From Talpa occidentalis (lineage: Eukaryota > Chordata > Mammalia > Eulipotyphla > Talpidae), in the NCBI RefSeq assembly GCF_014898055.3, contig NW_023604295.1:99277591-99341590 (forward strand): DNA of 64,000 bases, in the 5' to 3' direction. Positions 23,738 through 35,321 of this stretch are shown piece by piece (the stretch's first letter is position 1; every line of letters begins with the position of its first letter). The notes under the pieces were generated by a model. That model had not been told where the DNA came from. It did no database searches and worked only from the letters and a program-made list of their open reading frames with translations. Position numbers and translations under genes: made by a program.

Positions 23738-23943
23738 GTGGGACCTCATTTCCTTTTCCATCTTCAGAGGTACGTGGGTGTCCAGTGCATTGCTGCCCTG
23801 TGACCAGGCTCCATCCTCTTCTTCCTGTAATGTGTTGGAGGGCTTGCCCTTTCTGACTGGTGCTCACATGGTGCCTCCCATTTTTCTTTAAGTTAGGGAT
23901 GGGGGCCAGGGTTTTGGAGCCACTAACTTCCTCCCCTTCCCAG

Positions 23944-23997
23944 CGATTCATCAGGGCCTGCAGACTATGCACACAAAGAAGGACTCATCAAAGAAAG
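23944..23997 (+). CDS. DZIP1L: DZIP1L tandem exon copy 5 (54 nt)
   Basis: Phase 1-1 exon with acceptor CCCTTCCCAG and donor AAAG|GTGGAA. It encodes AIHQGLQTMHTKKDSSKK. It lies 260 bp after copy 4, and copies 3 to 5 form the most similar subgroup. Confidence 0.7.
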
Positions 23998-24200
23998 GTG
24001 GAACCTCATTTTCTTTCCCACCTTCAGAGGAAGGTGATGTCCAGTGCATTGCTGCTCTATGACCACAGCTCCATTCTCTTCCTGTAATGGGTTGGAGGGC
24101 TTGCCCTTTCTAACTGGTGCTTACATGGTGACCCCACTTTTCTTTAAATCAGGGATGGGGGCTAGGGTTTTGGAGCTCTAACTGTTCCTCTTCTCCTCAG

Positions 24201-24254
24201 GGATCCATCAGGGCCCGCAGGCCATGCACACAGAGAAGAGCTCTTCAGAGAAAG
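24201..24254 (+). CDS. DZIP1L: DZIP1L tandem exon copy 6 (54 nt)
   Basis: Phase 1-1 exon with acceptor TTCTCCTCAG and donor AAAG|GTGGAA. It encodes GIHQGPQAMHTEKSSSEK, where the leading GIH is human-like. It lies 257 bp after copy 5. Confidence 0.7.
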
Positions 24255-24460
24255 GTGGAAGCTCATCTTCTTTTCCACTTTCAGAGGAAGGTGGGTGTCC
24301 AGTGCATTGCTGCCCTGTGACCACCACTCCATTCTTTTCTTCCTATAATGGGCTAGAGGGCTTGCCCTTTCTGACTGGTGCTCACATGGTTCCTCCCACT
24401 TTTCTTTGTCAGAATGGGGGCCAGGGTTTTGGAGCCACTAACTGTTCCTCCTCTCCCCAG

Positions 24461-24514
24461 CAATCCGTCAGGACCCACAGGCTGTGGACACAGAAGAGGA
24501 CTTTTCAGAGGAAG
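24461..24514 (+). CDS. DZIP1L: DZIP1L tandem exon copy 7 (54 nt, ancestral-like)
   Basis: Phase 1-1 exon with acceptor CTCTCCCCAG and donor GAAG|GTGGGA. It encodes AIRQDPQAVDTEEDFSEE. The VDTEED core matches human DZIP1L (recollection), so this copy appears to retain the ancestral acidic sequence. It splices in phase to the exon at 27605, giving SEEDLEDSQDEQ against human SPEEEMEDSQDEQ. Confidence 0.8.
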
Positions 24515-24629
24515 GTGGGAACTCATTTTCTTTTCCACCTTCAGAGGAAGGTGGGTGCATTGCTGCCCTCCTCATTGTTTAGTGTGTATCTACCTAACTG
24601 TGGACACCAGTAGCTGGGGTGAAGGGAAA

Positions 24630-24795
24630 CAGTACTTGAAATCAGTATTTCTTAAGCACCTGTGTGCCTGGAGTGTTCCATGCAGGTACTGATGTGCAAT
24701 CTTCTTGCTCACTGGTGGGGACAGCCAGGCTCAGAGGGGGCCAGAGACTGCCTGATCACAGAGGCAGCAGTGCTTGAGCCTGGATTTAGGTGGTG
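24630..24795 (+). repeat. MIR-like SINE
   Basis: TTAAGCACCTGTGTGCC, then CAGCCAGGCTCAGAGGGG and TTGAGCCTGGATTT follow the MIR order. Confidence 0.55.
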
Positions 24796-25583
24796 TGTGA
24801 GACAACGTCTATCCCCACGCCCCTCTCCTTGAATGGTCCAGAGTGGAGGGTGGCCTTTGCTGTTTTGCTCTGTGTAATGATCATGATATAGACAATTCAC
24901 ACAGGGCTTAACTAATGTGCAGAAGTTGCCTTGACTGTCTTCAAAGTGCTGGTCACCTGCTATTTCTATTCACCCCATTCAGTGACTGGCTGTGATTTGT
25001 AGTGCTCTCAGCAAGTTGTTGCTAGAGGAGGCAAAAGAGAAATGAAAAACAAACAAACATTGACATGCTTCCTGGCCACAAGGAGGTCCCAGGCTTGCAG
25101 GGCAGAAGCTCCTAGGAAAGACCAGACTGTGCTCACAGCCAATCTGCTGACCAGGCCCTGGCTACCTCCAGACTGTGACTTGACAATTCGAAATGACCCA
25201 ACAGATATACCCAGGCAAGAGTTTTGTTTGTGTCAGCAAAGACTTCCTCTATTTTCAGCAAATATTCTTCTTTACTATTGAGTAAAATATTATGTCAAAA
25301 ATTTACTTTACAATAATATATATACTTAGCAAAAAAAAAAAAAAAGAAAGAAAAAGAAAAAAAAAAAGAACAAAATACAGAGGTGTGTGCAGTGAGAAGT
25401 AGGTCTCCCTCTGCTTACCTCTGTTAACAGCTCTTTGTAGGGGTATCAAACAGGGGAAATGAAGCAGGAAGTTGCTAGGTCTGCTGCTTGGAGTCTGCTG
25501 CTTGCTGGAATGGAAATTTCCTGCAATGTGCTGCTTGCCCATACTAGTAGCTATGGCTACCTTGACCCCCTTCCCAAACAATA
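24796..25583. other. Intron, nothing clear
   Basis: Unique-looking intron, with an A-rich simple stretch at 25330-25372. No exon-like ORF. Confidence 0.5.
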
Positions 25584-25600
25584 AAGAATACTTGTGCTAT

Positions 25601-26110
25601 ATTCCACTCCTAGGTATTTACCGAAAGGACACAGAAACATCAATTCCAAAGAGCACCTGCACCCCTATGTTTATAGCAGCACTGTTTACAATAGCTAAGT
25701 TTTGGAAACAACCCAAATGCCCAAAAATAGATGACTGGATCAAGAAGATGTGGTACATATACACCATGGAATATTACTGAGCATTCAAAAAAGATAAACA
25801 CATGCAATTTGCAGCAACATGGATGGAGCTGGAAGGGATCACGCTCAGCGAAATAAGCCAGAAAGAAAAAGAAAAATACCGGATGGTCTCACTCATAGCA
25901 GGAATCTAGAAAACTTAAATAAGGGACCAGGAAAAGGAATAACTATAAGAAAGTGAAAGTCAAAATCAACAAAAACTATGAACCAGAGACACTCTATGGG
26001 GAGTGGGGGGGCGGGGAGGGGAGGGATTGGGGTCAAAATAAGGGGGTTGTAATTGTATGGGGAATATAAAAATAAAATTTATTTTAAAAAATAGAAAAAA
26101 AAAGAATACT
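25601..26110 (+). mobile_element. LINE-1 3' fragment, sense
   Basis: Encodes the last part of ORF2 (TSIPKSTCTPMFIAALFTIA, then QPKCPKIDDWIKKMWYIYTM) and the 3' UTR with an A-rich tail. The exact 17-bp duplication AAGAATACTTGTGCTAT lies at 25584-25600 and 26111-26127. Confidence 0.95.
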
Positions 26111-26127
26111 AAGAATACTTGTGCTAT

Positions 26128-26410
26128 GATGGATGGGGTGACAAGTTTCCTCACACAAACTGTATAAAACCTTACCATTCTGGCAATTCAGGGCTCAGAC
26201 TTTTGGGAGCTGCCCCACTGAGCCTTCTAGAGTGACAATTAAATCTCTCCACCTCTCTGAGTGCCATCTAATTTCTCTGGAAAATTGTCGTTAACACTGT
26301 CTCATGTCTCTTTACAGAGATACTTGGTACAATACAACCACATACATGAACCATTCTTTTCCTTTCCCCAAGTGGAAATACACTGCAAATATTGTTCCCT
26401 AGTTATGTAT
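26128..26410. other. Intron, nothing recognised
   Basis: Short unique-looking stretch between an L1 fragment and a SINE. Confidence 0.4.
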
Positions 26411-26693
26411 TTTCTTTTTCTTTTTTTTTAAAGATTTATTTATTTATTTTGTACAAGAACCGGGGTACAGGCCAGATGCAGGGAAGGGTGAGAGGATTCA
26501 CCAGAGACAGAGCGGGGAACAGAACAGGCAGACTGATGAAATACACTGCTGAGGGGAGCAGCGGGCGCGATAGGAGAGGTCCGCTGCGCCTTGTGGGACC
26601 CTCGCCGGCTGGCCGGGATCGAACGGGCGCTGGAAAGGCTGCGGACAGCTTCACAGCGCAGCGCTCAACCACCTGCGCCACCAGGGGAGGCCC
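26411..26693 (-). mobile_element. tRNA-derived SINE copy 5
   Basis: Antisense SINE with AAAGATTTATTTATTTATTTTG on the left and CACCAGGGGAGGCCCC on the right. It is CpG-rich (GGCCGGGATCGAACGGGCGC), indicating a relatively young copy. Confidence 0.85.
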
Positions 26694-27078
26694 CAGTTAT
26701 GTATTTTCTTAACAACCTTTTTTTTTACAAATTATTTCTATCCTTTTTGTAAAAATGCTTCATCATGTTTTCAGGACAATACTGCTTTATTTCACTAAAT
26801 GGATGTAACCAAATTTATTTAAGTGGTCCTCCCTCCATTAACCCCACCCCAACATGTGCATTTAATAGTGGGAGATAGTAGTGAAAATTAGAGTTACATG
26901 CACCTTTTGGGGAAGATATCTGTTGAGTGATATCACAGTGGAGATGATGCAAATCCTACTAGAGAAACACAGTTTGTAGAGGAGGAGACTGACAAGGGTA
27001 AGTCAGTGAAAACTCCTTGGGTCCCGCCTATTATAGGGTTTTGCTGTCAGGACTCAAGTGTAAGTTAAAAGCCAGGGG

Positions 27079-27356
27079 AAGGGGCCTTCCTGTTGGTGCA
27101 AGGGGTTAAGCACTGCACTATGAAGCAATTCGCAACCTCTGCAGCACGTGTTCGATCCCCAGCCGGCCAGGGAGCAACCCACATGGCAAAGCAGACCTCT
27201 CCTATCTCGCCCACTGCTCCCCTCAGCAGTGTATTTCAGGCAGTCTGCCTGTTCTGTTCCCCACTCTTTCTCTGGTGAATTCTCTTGCCCCCCACCACAC
27301 ATCTCTGGCTTGTACCCCAGCTCTTGTATGCATAAATAAATAAATCTTAAAAAAAA
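27079..27356 (+). mobile_element. tRNA-derived SINE copy 6, sense (only sense copy)
   Basis: Sense orientation: a head with TTGGTGCAAGGGGTTAAGCACTGC and GTTCGATCCCC (box-B-like), a body, and an ATAAATAAATAAATCTT-A tail. The duplication AAAAGCCAGGGG lies at 27067-27078 and 27357-27368. It is the only one of 13 copies in the DZIP1L sense orientation. Confidence 0.9.
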
Positions 27357-27604
27357 AAAAGCCAGGGGCAGGACTGAGAGCAGAGCTTGGAGGTCCAGAC
27401 CAGCAGGGATGAAATCCTGAAGGCAGGTGAGGGGAGTGGAATCTGAGGTAGTGTTACTCAGAAACAGAGGCACCCCAGTTCCTGGCACTGGGATGGACAC
27501 TTGGACCATGCAGATACCCCTGGGTTTCCAGGCAGAGTCACTGGCTGGACATAGTGGGACACTGGGGCAACCAGGCTGACCTTGGTGATTGTCTTGTGCC
27601 ACAG

Positions 27605-27738
27605 ATCTGGAGGACTCCCAAGATGAACAACAGAAGGTGCTGGCAACTCTGAAGCAAAAACATATCTTGGTGAAGCACTTCAGGGTGATTCTGGAGGAAA
27701 CTCTGCAAGAAAAGCTGAACAGTGTGGGGATAAAGCAA
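27605..27738 (+). CDS. DZIP1L: DZIP1L exon (EDSQDEQ domain)
   Basis: The exon is 134 nt, entering in phase 1 and leaving in phase 0. The acceptor is TGCCACAG and the donor is CAA|GTAAGT. It encodes DLEDSQDEQQKVLATL, then a segment with LVKHFRVILEETLQEKL and ends GIKQ. It is strongly conserved with human EDSQDEQHKVLAAL, LLKHFRPILEDTLEEKL and ESMGI as I recall them. This is one of the best family matches in the window. Confidence 0.9.
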
Positions 27739-28966
27739 GTAAGTCCCAGAGCCAAACTGCAGGGCCCATACCTACCTTTCAGATTCCCACCATCTACTCT
27801 TCAGATGCAGATGAGTGCTGGGTTGTTCTTTGCCTTGTGTGCTTAGTCATCTTATCTGTTCCAAACTGGGCTGACTTTAATGTCTATAAATATAAAACTA
27901 CACAACTTCTCCCCTCCCCTCACAGCATGGGTGGTCTCTTCTCTCTTTCCTCCAGTTGCCTCTTAGCTACGATGCTACCCTGCATCCTGACTGAGCCACT
28001 CATGGGTTACTTTCTTCTGTGTCTATTTTTGGACAGAGGGAATTGTATTAGCTCAATCTGGCCTCTGCATGGGTCCCTTGGGTGGAGTGTCCATCAGCTA
28101 TGGCATAAGCATCCATGCCCACTCGGCACGTGAGGCAGGCACTGAAAGTGTCTCTGCTACAATTGGTAGTTAAATGCCATTGTTCTCCATGCTCTGTTGA
28201 AACAGCATTGGCAGCTTATTATTCAAGTCACTATGACATCTATTGTAAATAAAAACGTGCTATTATTAAGGTAGCTGAACATCATAATATCGACAATACT
28301 GTGTATAGAGTAAAAAAATAAAGACACCTAGGTTTAGCTTAATAACGATGCTCTTCAACCTTTGTTTTTGACCACTGCTTAATCTCCACCTTGACTTTCT
28401 GTTCAGACTTGATTAAAATATGTCTTTCAATTCTCGAGTGAATGAGTCCTTATATTGGATTCAGGTACCTCCCCAAATCCTCCTATGGACCCTGGGTGGA
28501 TGTTAGAAACCCAAGCAAGGCCTAACAGGTCTTGGGAGGGTACGTGGCTTTTGCTTTTGGCACTCAATTTTTTCAGACATTGTTAGCCATGTATCCAAGG
28601 TGTCTGACATCACATAGCACCTGAGGCATAAGTAGGAGCAAATTGAGGTCCCATCCTGGGATTCAGCTGCATGGTGGCGAGTCTATCCTGTCTAAACCCC
28701 AAATGCTGCATGGTCAATGCAGTTGTGTGCAGCCCCTCTGCAGCCCCCTGTCGAGCTCTTTGCAATGGGGCTCCCAGCACTGCACACCACGCTTCTGGCA
28801 GTGTGTGAAGATGCTGCTTCCCTGGCCCCACACTTCTCTCATCCTCTCCTGAAAAGCACCGGGTTCTAGTTCCAGGGCCTCTTAGGCAGCTGCAACAGGT
28901 TTGAGAGGCTTAAGGTAAAGAGGAAGGAGAGCCCTGCCTCCAAAGATGAACCTCTGTCTTTTTTAG
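27739..28966. other. Intron, nothing recognised
   Basis: 1.2 kb of unique-looking intron. Cys/Pro-rich ORFs here have no splice support. Confidence 0.5.
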
Positions 28967-29153
28967 AAGGCAAAGGGAATCAAAACTCAGGTTTTCAGAA
29001 GACTGAAGTCCCTCCTGAAAGTCGAGCGGGCGCAGAAGGCAGCAAATTTTCCTGAATTTCTGAGTCTGAGGAAGAAACTTGCCAAGGAAATCGCCAGCAA
29101 AATGAAGGAGAGAGAGGGGAATGTGGGGTTCCAACGAGACAGCAGGTCTCCAG
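28967..29153 (+). CDS. DZIP1L: DZIP1L exon (KGI...SLLKVER helix)
   Basis: The exon is 187 nt, entering in phase 0 and leaving in phase 1. The acceptor is CTTTTTTAG and the donor is CCAG|GTAAGC. It begins KAKGIKTQVFRRLKSLLKVE and includes FPEFLSLRKKLAKEI, matching human AKGI, LESLLRVQREQKA and FSEFLSLRGKLVKEV (recollection). It splices across an 11.6-kb intron to 40764, giving SRSPAKRQQS against human QPSVKSQQS. Confidence 0.9.
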
Positions 29154-30407
29154 GTAAGCTGGCAAGAGGGCTTGCTTGGGGGCTGTAACTTGGAGGGTTT
29201 GGGCTTGTTGAGGAAATAATTCCTGCTGCCATGAGGGCATTGCTCTAAAGAACAAGACTGTAGGATCCTCACAAGTGACTGAGTTCAAAAGTCCTTTGTT
29301 GGGGAAACAGACTCAAGGGTGAAATGGGCACCAATGTCTCAGGGAAGTTGAGGAGAGCCATACCTAGAGCTTATGGTCAGCCCTAAATTTGTCCTGCCTC
29401 AGACATGCTGCCCCACTCAGCAACTTGGGCCCACATTGCTTTACTTCCTTTGGCCACACATTTAACTTAGCTCTGACAGAGAGCAGCTCGTGCCATTTCT
29501 GGCTCTATAAACCAGGCATGTCAGAGCTAAATACAGTATTAAGGCTGAAGGCAGAGGCAAATATAAATCACATGAAAATGGACCGGGGGTAAGGGGGTGG
29601 TTGTAAGAGGTGGGTCAGTCCCGCAGAGCTCAGGTTGTTCCCTGGCCGCACAGTAGCTGCTTTGCCATTGGGCATGGTGTCAAGGGAGTACCCTAGAGTT
29701 CTTGTGGAGGATTAAAGTTCTTGTGAACCAGCACTCTCCAGTCTCTGTCCTCAAGAAATTAGGGAGCAAGGGGACATGTATTTTTAGGTTCGAGAGTCCC
29801 CCAATTCTAGATCCACTGGGTGATTTGGCTTGGGCATACATGGGCTTGGGACCTCTCATGCAGCCTGATGCCCCAGCACATTTCATTCGTGTCCTCAATC
29901 CTGGACCTGTGAGGACAGTGGAAGTCAGCTCTGACCTCCCCCATGTCCAGGCAGACCCAAGATGAGCTCTGACTTCAAAGGAAATTTCTAGAGTGTTGTT
30001 TTACATATCTCTGCATATATGAGAGATGATTTTATTTGGAACATGGATGAATAATTTTAAAATAATTAATCTTTATTTTTCTTCATGTGCATTAGAACAT
30101 ATTGCTAGCATAGTAACTGTGAGTTCACAGAAATGATTACTTGGGCAGGAATACATTAGGTATTTTATGTTTAGAAATGGTGTCACTTAATATAAAACAT
30201 TAAATAGATAACAGGACAGTTGGTATGGGAGTATATGGGAAAATTTGTATTGATAATCTGGAGAACTCTATGCTGTTAATATATAAACTTTTGGTCCGAA
30301 GAGCTCTTAAGACAGGATAGTTCTTAGTCATGCTTAAAAACATCAGGAGAGATTTTTTTTTAAATGTTATCTGTTCCCTTTATTGTTTTTCTATTGATAT
30401 AAAAATT
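29154..30407. other. Intron, mostly unique, AT-rich from about 30000
   Basis: No exon or young repeat is recognised in the first 800 bp. The last roughly 100 bp may belong to the old L1 that resumes at 37647. Confidence 0.45.
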
Positions 30408-33400
30408 CAAGTAATTCATTTTTTTACACATTTTTTATTTTATTTTATTTATTTACTTTTTTAATTTAAATTTTATTTTTATATTCCCCATAAAAATACA
30501 ACCCCCTTATTTTGACCCCAATTGCTTCTTTCTCCACCCCCACCCCTCCATAGAGTGTCTCTGGTTCATAGTTTTTTGTTGATTTTGATTTTCACTTTCT
30601 TATAGTTATTCATTTTCCTGGTCCCTTATTTAAGTTTTCTAGATTCCTGCTATGAGTGAGACCATCCGGTATTTTTCTTTTTCTTTCTGGCTTCTTTCGC
30701 TGAGCATGATCCCTTCCAGCGCCATCCATGTTGCTGCAAATTGCATGTGTTTATCTTTTTTGAATGCTGAGTAATATTCCATGGTATATATGTACCACAT
30801 CTTCTTGATTCAGTCATCTATTTTTGGGCGTTTGGGTTGTTTCCAAAGCTTAGCTATTGTAAATAGTGCTGCTATAAACATAGGGGTGCAGGTGCTCTTT
30901 GGAATTGATGTTTCTGTGTCCTTTGGGTAAATACCTAGGAGTGGAATTGCTGGATCATATGGAAGCTCTATGTTTAGTAGGTCCAGAAATCTCCACACAG
31001 CTCTCCATAGTGGTTGGACAAGTTTGCACTCCCACCAACAGTGCAGGAGAGTTCCTTTTTCTCCACATCCTCACCAACATTTGTTGTTGCTAGTTTTTTT
31101 AATATGCGCCATTCTCACTGGTATAAGATGGTATCTCATGGTAGTTTTGATTTGCATTTCCCTGATTACAAGTGATGTTGAACATTTTTTCATATGCCTG
31201 TTGGCCATTTGCATTTCCTCTTCAGAGAAGTTTCTTTTTAGCTCTTCTGCCCATTTTTTGACTGGATTATTTTCTTTGTTGTTGTTGAGTCTCATCAGCT
31301 CTTTGCAGATTTTTGTGATCAGTCCTTTATCATTAGTGTTGTGTGCAAAAATGTTCTCCCAGTCGGGGGGTTTCTCTTTGTTTTGGTTGTCTCTTTTGCT
31401 GTGCAGAAGCTCTTTAATTTGATGTAGTCCCAGCTGTTTATCTTTGCCTTCACTATCACTGCTTTGGGTGATGTGTCTGTAAAGATGTCTTTGATGTGCA
31501 TAGCACGTATTGTTTCCCCTGTATTTCCTTCTATGTATTTTATGGTTTCAGGTCTTATGTCTAGTTCTTTAATCCATTTTGAGTTGATTTTTGTTTATGG
31601 TGTGAGGTAGTGGTCAAGCTTCATTCTTTTGCATGTAGCGACCCAGTTTTCCCAGCACCATTTATTGAACAAACTTTCTTTGCTCCAGTGCATAGTCTTT
31701 GCTCCTTTGTCAAAGATTAGTTGACCATAAATCTGTGGGTTTATTTCTGGATTTTCTATTCAATTCCATTGGTCTGTGTGTCTGTTCTTGTTCCAATACC
31801 ATGCAGTTTTGATGATTATGGCTTTGTAGTATAGTTTGAAGTCTGGGAGTGTGATGCCGCCATTCCCTTTTTTTTTTTTTTCAGGAGAGCTTTGACTATT
31901 TGGGGTTTTTGGTGATTCCATATGAATTTCATCAATAATTGTTCTATTTCTTTGAAGAATGACATTGAAATTTTTATTGGAATAGCATTGAATCTGTATA
32001 TTGCTTTTGGTAGGATGGCCATTTTAATAATGTTTATTCTTCTAATCTATGAGCAGGGGATGTCTTTCCATTTCTTTGTGTCTGCTTCTATTTCTTTTAA
32101 CAGTGTTTTATAGTTTTCTTTGTATAGGTCCTTTACCTCTTTTGTTATATTTATTCCCAAGTATTTGATTTTTTTTTGTTTTGATAATAAAAGGGATGGT
32201 TTTTTTTTTATTTCTTCTTCTTCAGATTTATTGTTTGTGTATAGGAAGGCTACTGACTTTTGCGTGTTGATTTTCTATCCTGCGTGTTGATTTTCTATCC
32301 TCATCATTTGATTGATGAGTTGAATTAGTTTTTCTGTTGAGTTTTTGGGGTTCTCTATATTATCATAGCATCTGCAAATAGTGATAGTTTGACTTCTTCT
32401 TTTCCTATTTGGATTCCTTGTATATTTTTCTCTTGTCTTATTGCTCTGGCTAGGACTTCCAGTATTATATTGAAAAGCAGTGGTAAAGTGGACATCCTTG
32501 TCTTGTTCCAGATCTTAATGGAAATGCTTTCAGCTTTTCACCATTGAGAATGATACTGGCTGTTGGCTTCTCATAGATGGCCTTTATGATGTTGAGGTAT
32601 GTTCCTTGTATCCCAAGAATTTCAAGGGCTTTTATCATGAATGGGTGTTGCACTTTGTTGAAAGCTTTCTCAGCATCTATTGATATTATCATATGGTTTT
32701 TATATTTCTTTTTGTTGATGTGTTGGATAACGTTGATTGATTTTTGGATGTTGAACCATCCTTGTGTTCCTGGCATGAATCCTACTTGGTTGTGGTGAAT
32801 TATCTTATGGATACATTGTTGAATTCTGGTAGCTAAAATTTTATTGAGGATTTTTGCATCAGTGTTCATTAGGGAGATTGGCCTGTAGTTTCCTTTTTTG
32901 TGTTGTCCTTGTTTGGTTTTGGTATTAGTGTAATGTTGGCTTCATAGAATGTGTTTGGTATTGTTTGGTATTGTTTGGTATCCTTCTCAATTTTTTGGAA
33001 GAGTTTGTGAAGGATTGGCACTAATTCATCTCTGAATGTTTGGTAGAATTCATTTGTAAATCCATCAGGTCCTGGGCTTTTGTTTTTGGGGAGGTTTTTG
33101 ATTACCATTTCAATTTCGCTGCTTGTAATTGGTCTGTTTAGGTGTTCTATTTCTTCTTTATCTAGCTTTGGGTGATTGTAGAGTTGTAGGAATTTATTTA
33201 TCTCCTCTAGATTGTTGAACTTATTTCCATATAACTGTTCATAGTAGTTACTGATTATTCTTTTGATTTCTTCTGTGTCCGTTGTGATTTCTGCTCTTTC
33301 ATTTATGATCCTGTTTATTTGTGCTTTCTCCCTTTTTTCCTTTGTGAGCCTGGCTAGAGGTTTGTCTATTTTATTGATTTTTTCAAAGAACCAGCTCTTG

Positions 33401-33657
33401 GTTTCATTGATCTTTTGGATTGTTTTTTCAGTTTCAATTCATTTATTTCTGCTTTGGTTTTTATTTTTTTTTTTCTTCTACTGGTTTTGGGTTATTTTTG
33501 TTGTTCTTTTTCTAGACCTTTGAGCTTCGAGATTAGGTTGTTTCTTTGAGTTCTTGTTTCTTCATGTGAGCCTCTATTGCTATATATTTTCCTCTTATTA
33601 CTGCTTTTGCTGCATCCCATACATTTTGGAAATTGGTGTCCTCCTTGTCATTCAATT

Positions 33658-34467
33658 TCAAGAATTTTTTAATTCTTTGATCTCCTCATTAGTCCAGTGG
33701 TCTTCCAGTAGTGTGGTTTTCAATCTCCATGAGGTAGGAGAGTTCCTTGCCTTCTTTTTATGGTTTATTTCTAGTTTGATGCCTTCATGGTCAGAAAAGA
33801 TGGTTGGTATGATTTCAATCTTGGTGATGTTTGTCTTGTGTCCCAGTATGTGATTGATCCTGGAGAATGATCCATGTGCGCTTGAGAAAAATGTGTACTC
33901 CATTTTTTGGGGGTTTAGTGTTCTATAGATGTCTGTTAAGCCCAACTGCTCTAGATCCTTATTTAGAGCTTTAGTGTCTTTACTTATTTTTTGTCTCGTT
34001 GATCTATCCATTGTTGATAGTGGTGTGTTGAAATCTCCCACTATGTATGTGTTTTCTCTGATGTCTGTTTTCAGAGATGACAATAGTTGTCTGATATATT
34101 TTGGTGCTCCTTCATTTGGTGAATATATGTTAACGAGTGTTATTTCTTCTTGAAGTATTGTCCCCTTGATCATAATGTAGTGACTGTTGGGGTCTCTTTT
34201 TATCTTTTTGAGTTTGAAATCTGTTTTATCTGATATAAGTATAGTTGTTCCTTCTTTCTTTTTTGGTCCATTTGCTTGTAGGATTGTTTTCCATCTTTTA
34301 ACTTTGAGTCTATTTTTATCTTTTGTAGCTAAATGTGTTTCCTGGAGACAGCAAAAGGTTGGGTTTTGTTTCTTAATCCAGTCTGCGACTCTGTGTCTTT
34401 TTATTGAAGAGTTTAGTCCATTTACAGTTAGAGTTAATATTGATATGTTAGCATCTGTATTTGCCAT
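33658..34467 (-). pseudogene. L1 ORF2 N-terminal (endonuclease) segment
   Basis: 269 open codons starting MANTDANISILTLTVNGLNS, with CCLQETHL, VNIYSPNEGAPKYIRQLL, YIVGDFNTPLS, FSSAHGSFSRINHILGHK and FSDHEGIKLEI. These are the residues expected of the L1 apurinic-like endonuclease (Glu in QETH, Asp/Asn in GDFN, His in SDH). The downstream RT region is frameshifted, so the element is not autonomous. Confidence 0.85.
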
Positions 34468-34536
34468 TGTGTTTGTCTTTCCTTTGATTATATTTATTTA
34501 TTCTTTTAATAATTTTTTTTTGGCCTTCTTTCGTTG

Positions 34537-35321
34537 TTATTCGTCGCTCTGAGGTTCTGGCTTTAGGACTCCTTGTAGTATTTTTTGGAGTGGGGGTTTA
34601 GTCGTAATGAAATTCCAGAGTTTCTGTTTGTCTAGGAAGGTCCTTATTCTTTCTTCATAGAGGAAGGAGAGCTTTGCAGGATAGAGTATTCTTGGTTGGC
34701 ATCTGTTTTCTTGGAGTCTGTTGCTATGACCCTCCACTCTCTCCTTGCCTGTAGTGTTTCTTCGGAGAAGTCTGATGTCAGCCTGATTGTTTTCCTTTGA
34801 ATGTTATCAGTTTCTTCCCTCTTGTCAGCTTCATTATTTTTTCCTTGTCCTGGATTCTTGGGAGCTTTACTTTTATGTGTCTTGCTGTATTATTCCTTTC
34901 ATCGTGGAAGTGTGGTGTTCTTTTTGCTTCTTGTATATCAATTTTCATCTCCTTCTTCACGTTTGGGAAGTTCTCTTCAATTATCTCCTTGAATATTTTC
35001 TCTGTTCCTACGTCTCTCTCCTCTCCTTCTGGTATTCCTATAACTCTTATATTTCCTTTCCTCATGGAGTCAGATAGTTCCTGAAGTCTTTTCAGTCTTT
35101 TTCATTTGTACTTCTCTTTCCTTTTCTGTTTTGGTTCTTTTTATTTCTGTGTCTTCAAGAGTGCTTATTTGTTCTTCTATTTCCTCTATTCTGTTATTTC
35201 TGCTTTTCCCAGAATTCTTTAGCTCTTCTGTTAATCCTTTGATCTCCTGTATTTCCTTCATTTCCCTCTTTAGGGACTCAATTTCATTCTTCTGAGCGTT
35301 GTTTTCCTTAATGACTTCCAT
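34537..35321 (-). pseudogene. L1 ORF1 fragments
   Basis: Minus-strand pieces contain EEIEEQISTLEDTEIKRTKT, RVIGIPEGEERDVGTEKIF and RHIKVKLPRIQDKEKIMKL, the coiled-coil, RRM-like and C-terminal segments of L1 ORF1p in order but in broken frames. Confidence 0.8.

Larger units (their letters stand above)
23121..24560 (+). repeat. Exon-array units 2-7, about 260-bp tandem repeat
   Basis: Six direct repeats of 257-261 bp. Each holds intron, a pyrimidine tract with AG, a 54-nt exon, a GTGGG/GTGGA donor, and a 36-nt open segment ending in a second GAGGAAG|GTG-type donor. The intron text (for example CTGACTGGTGCTCACATGG and GTTTTGGAGCCACTAAC) recurs almost unchanged. This is consistent with expansion by unequal crossing-over of an exon together with its flanks. 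Confidence 0.9.

Noticed and set aside
27054..27755. 233-codon minus-strand ORF
   Set aside because: It runs antisense through a SINE and a DZIP1L exon, so it is a shadow frame.
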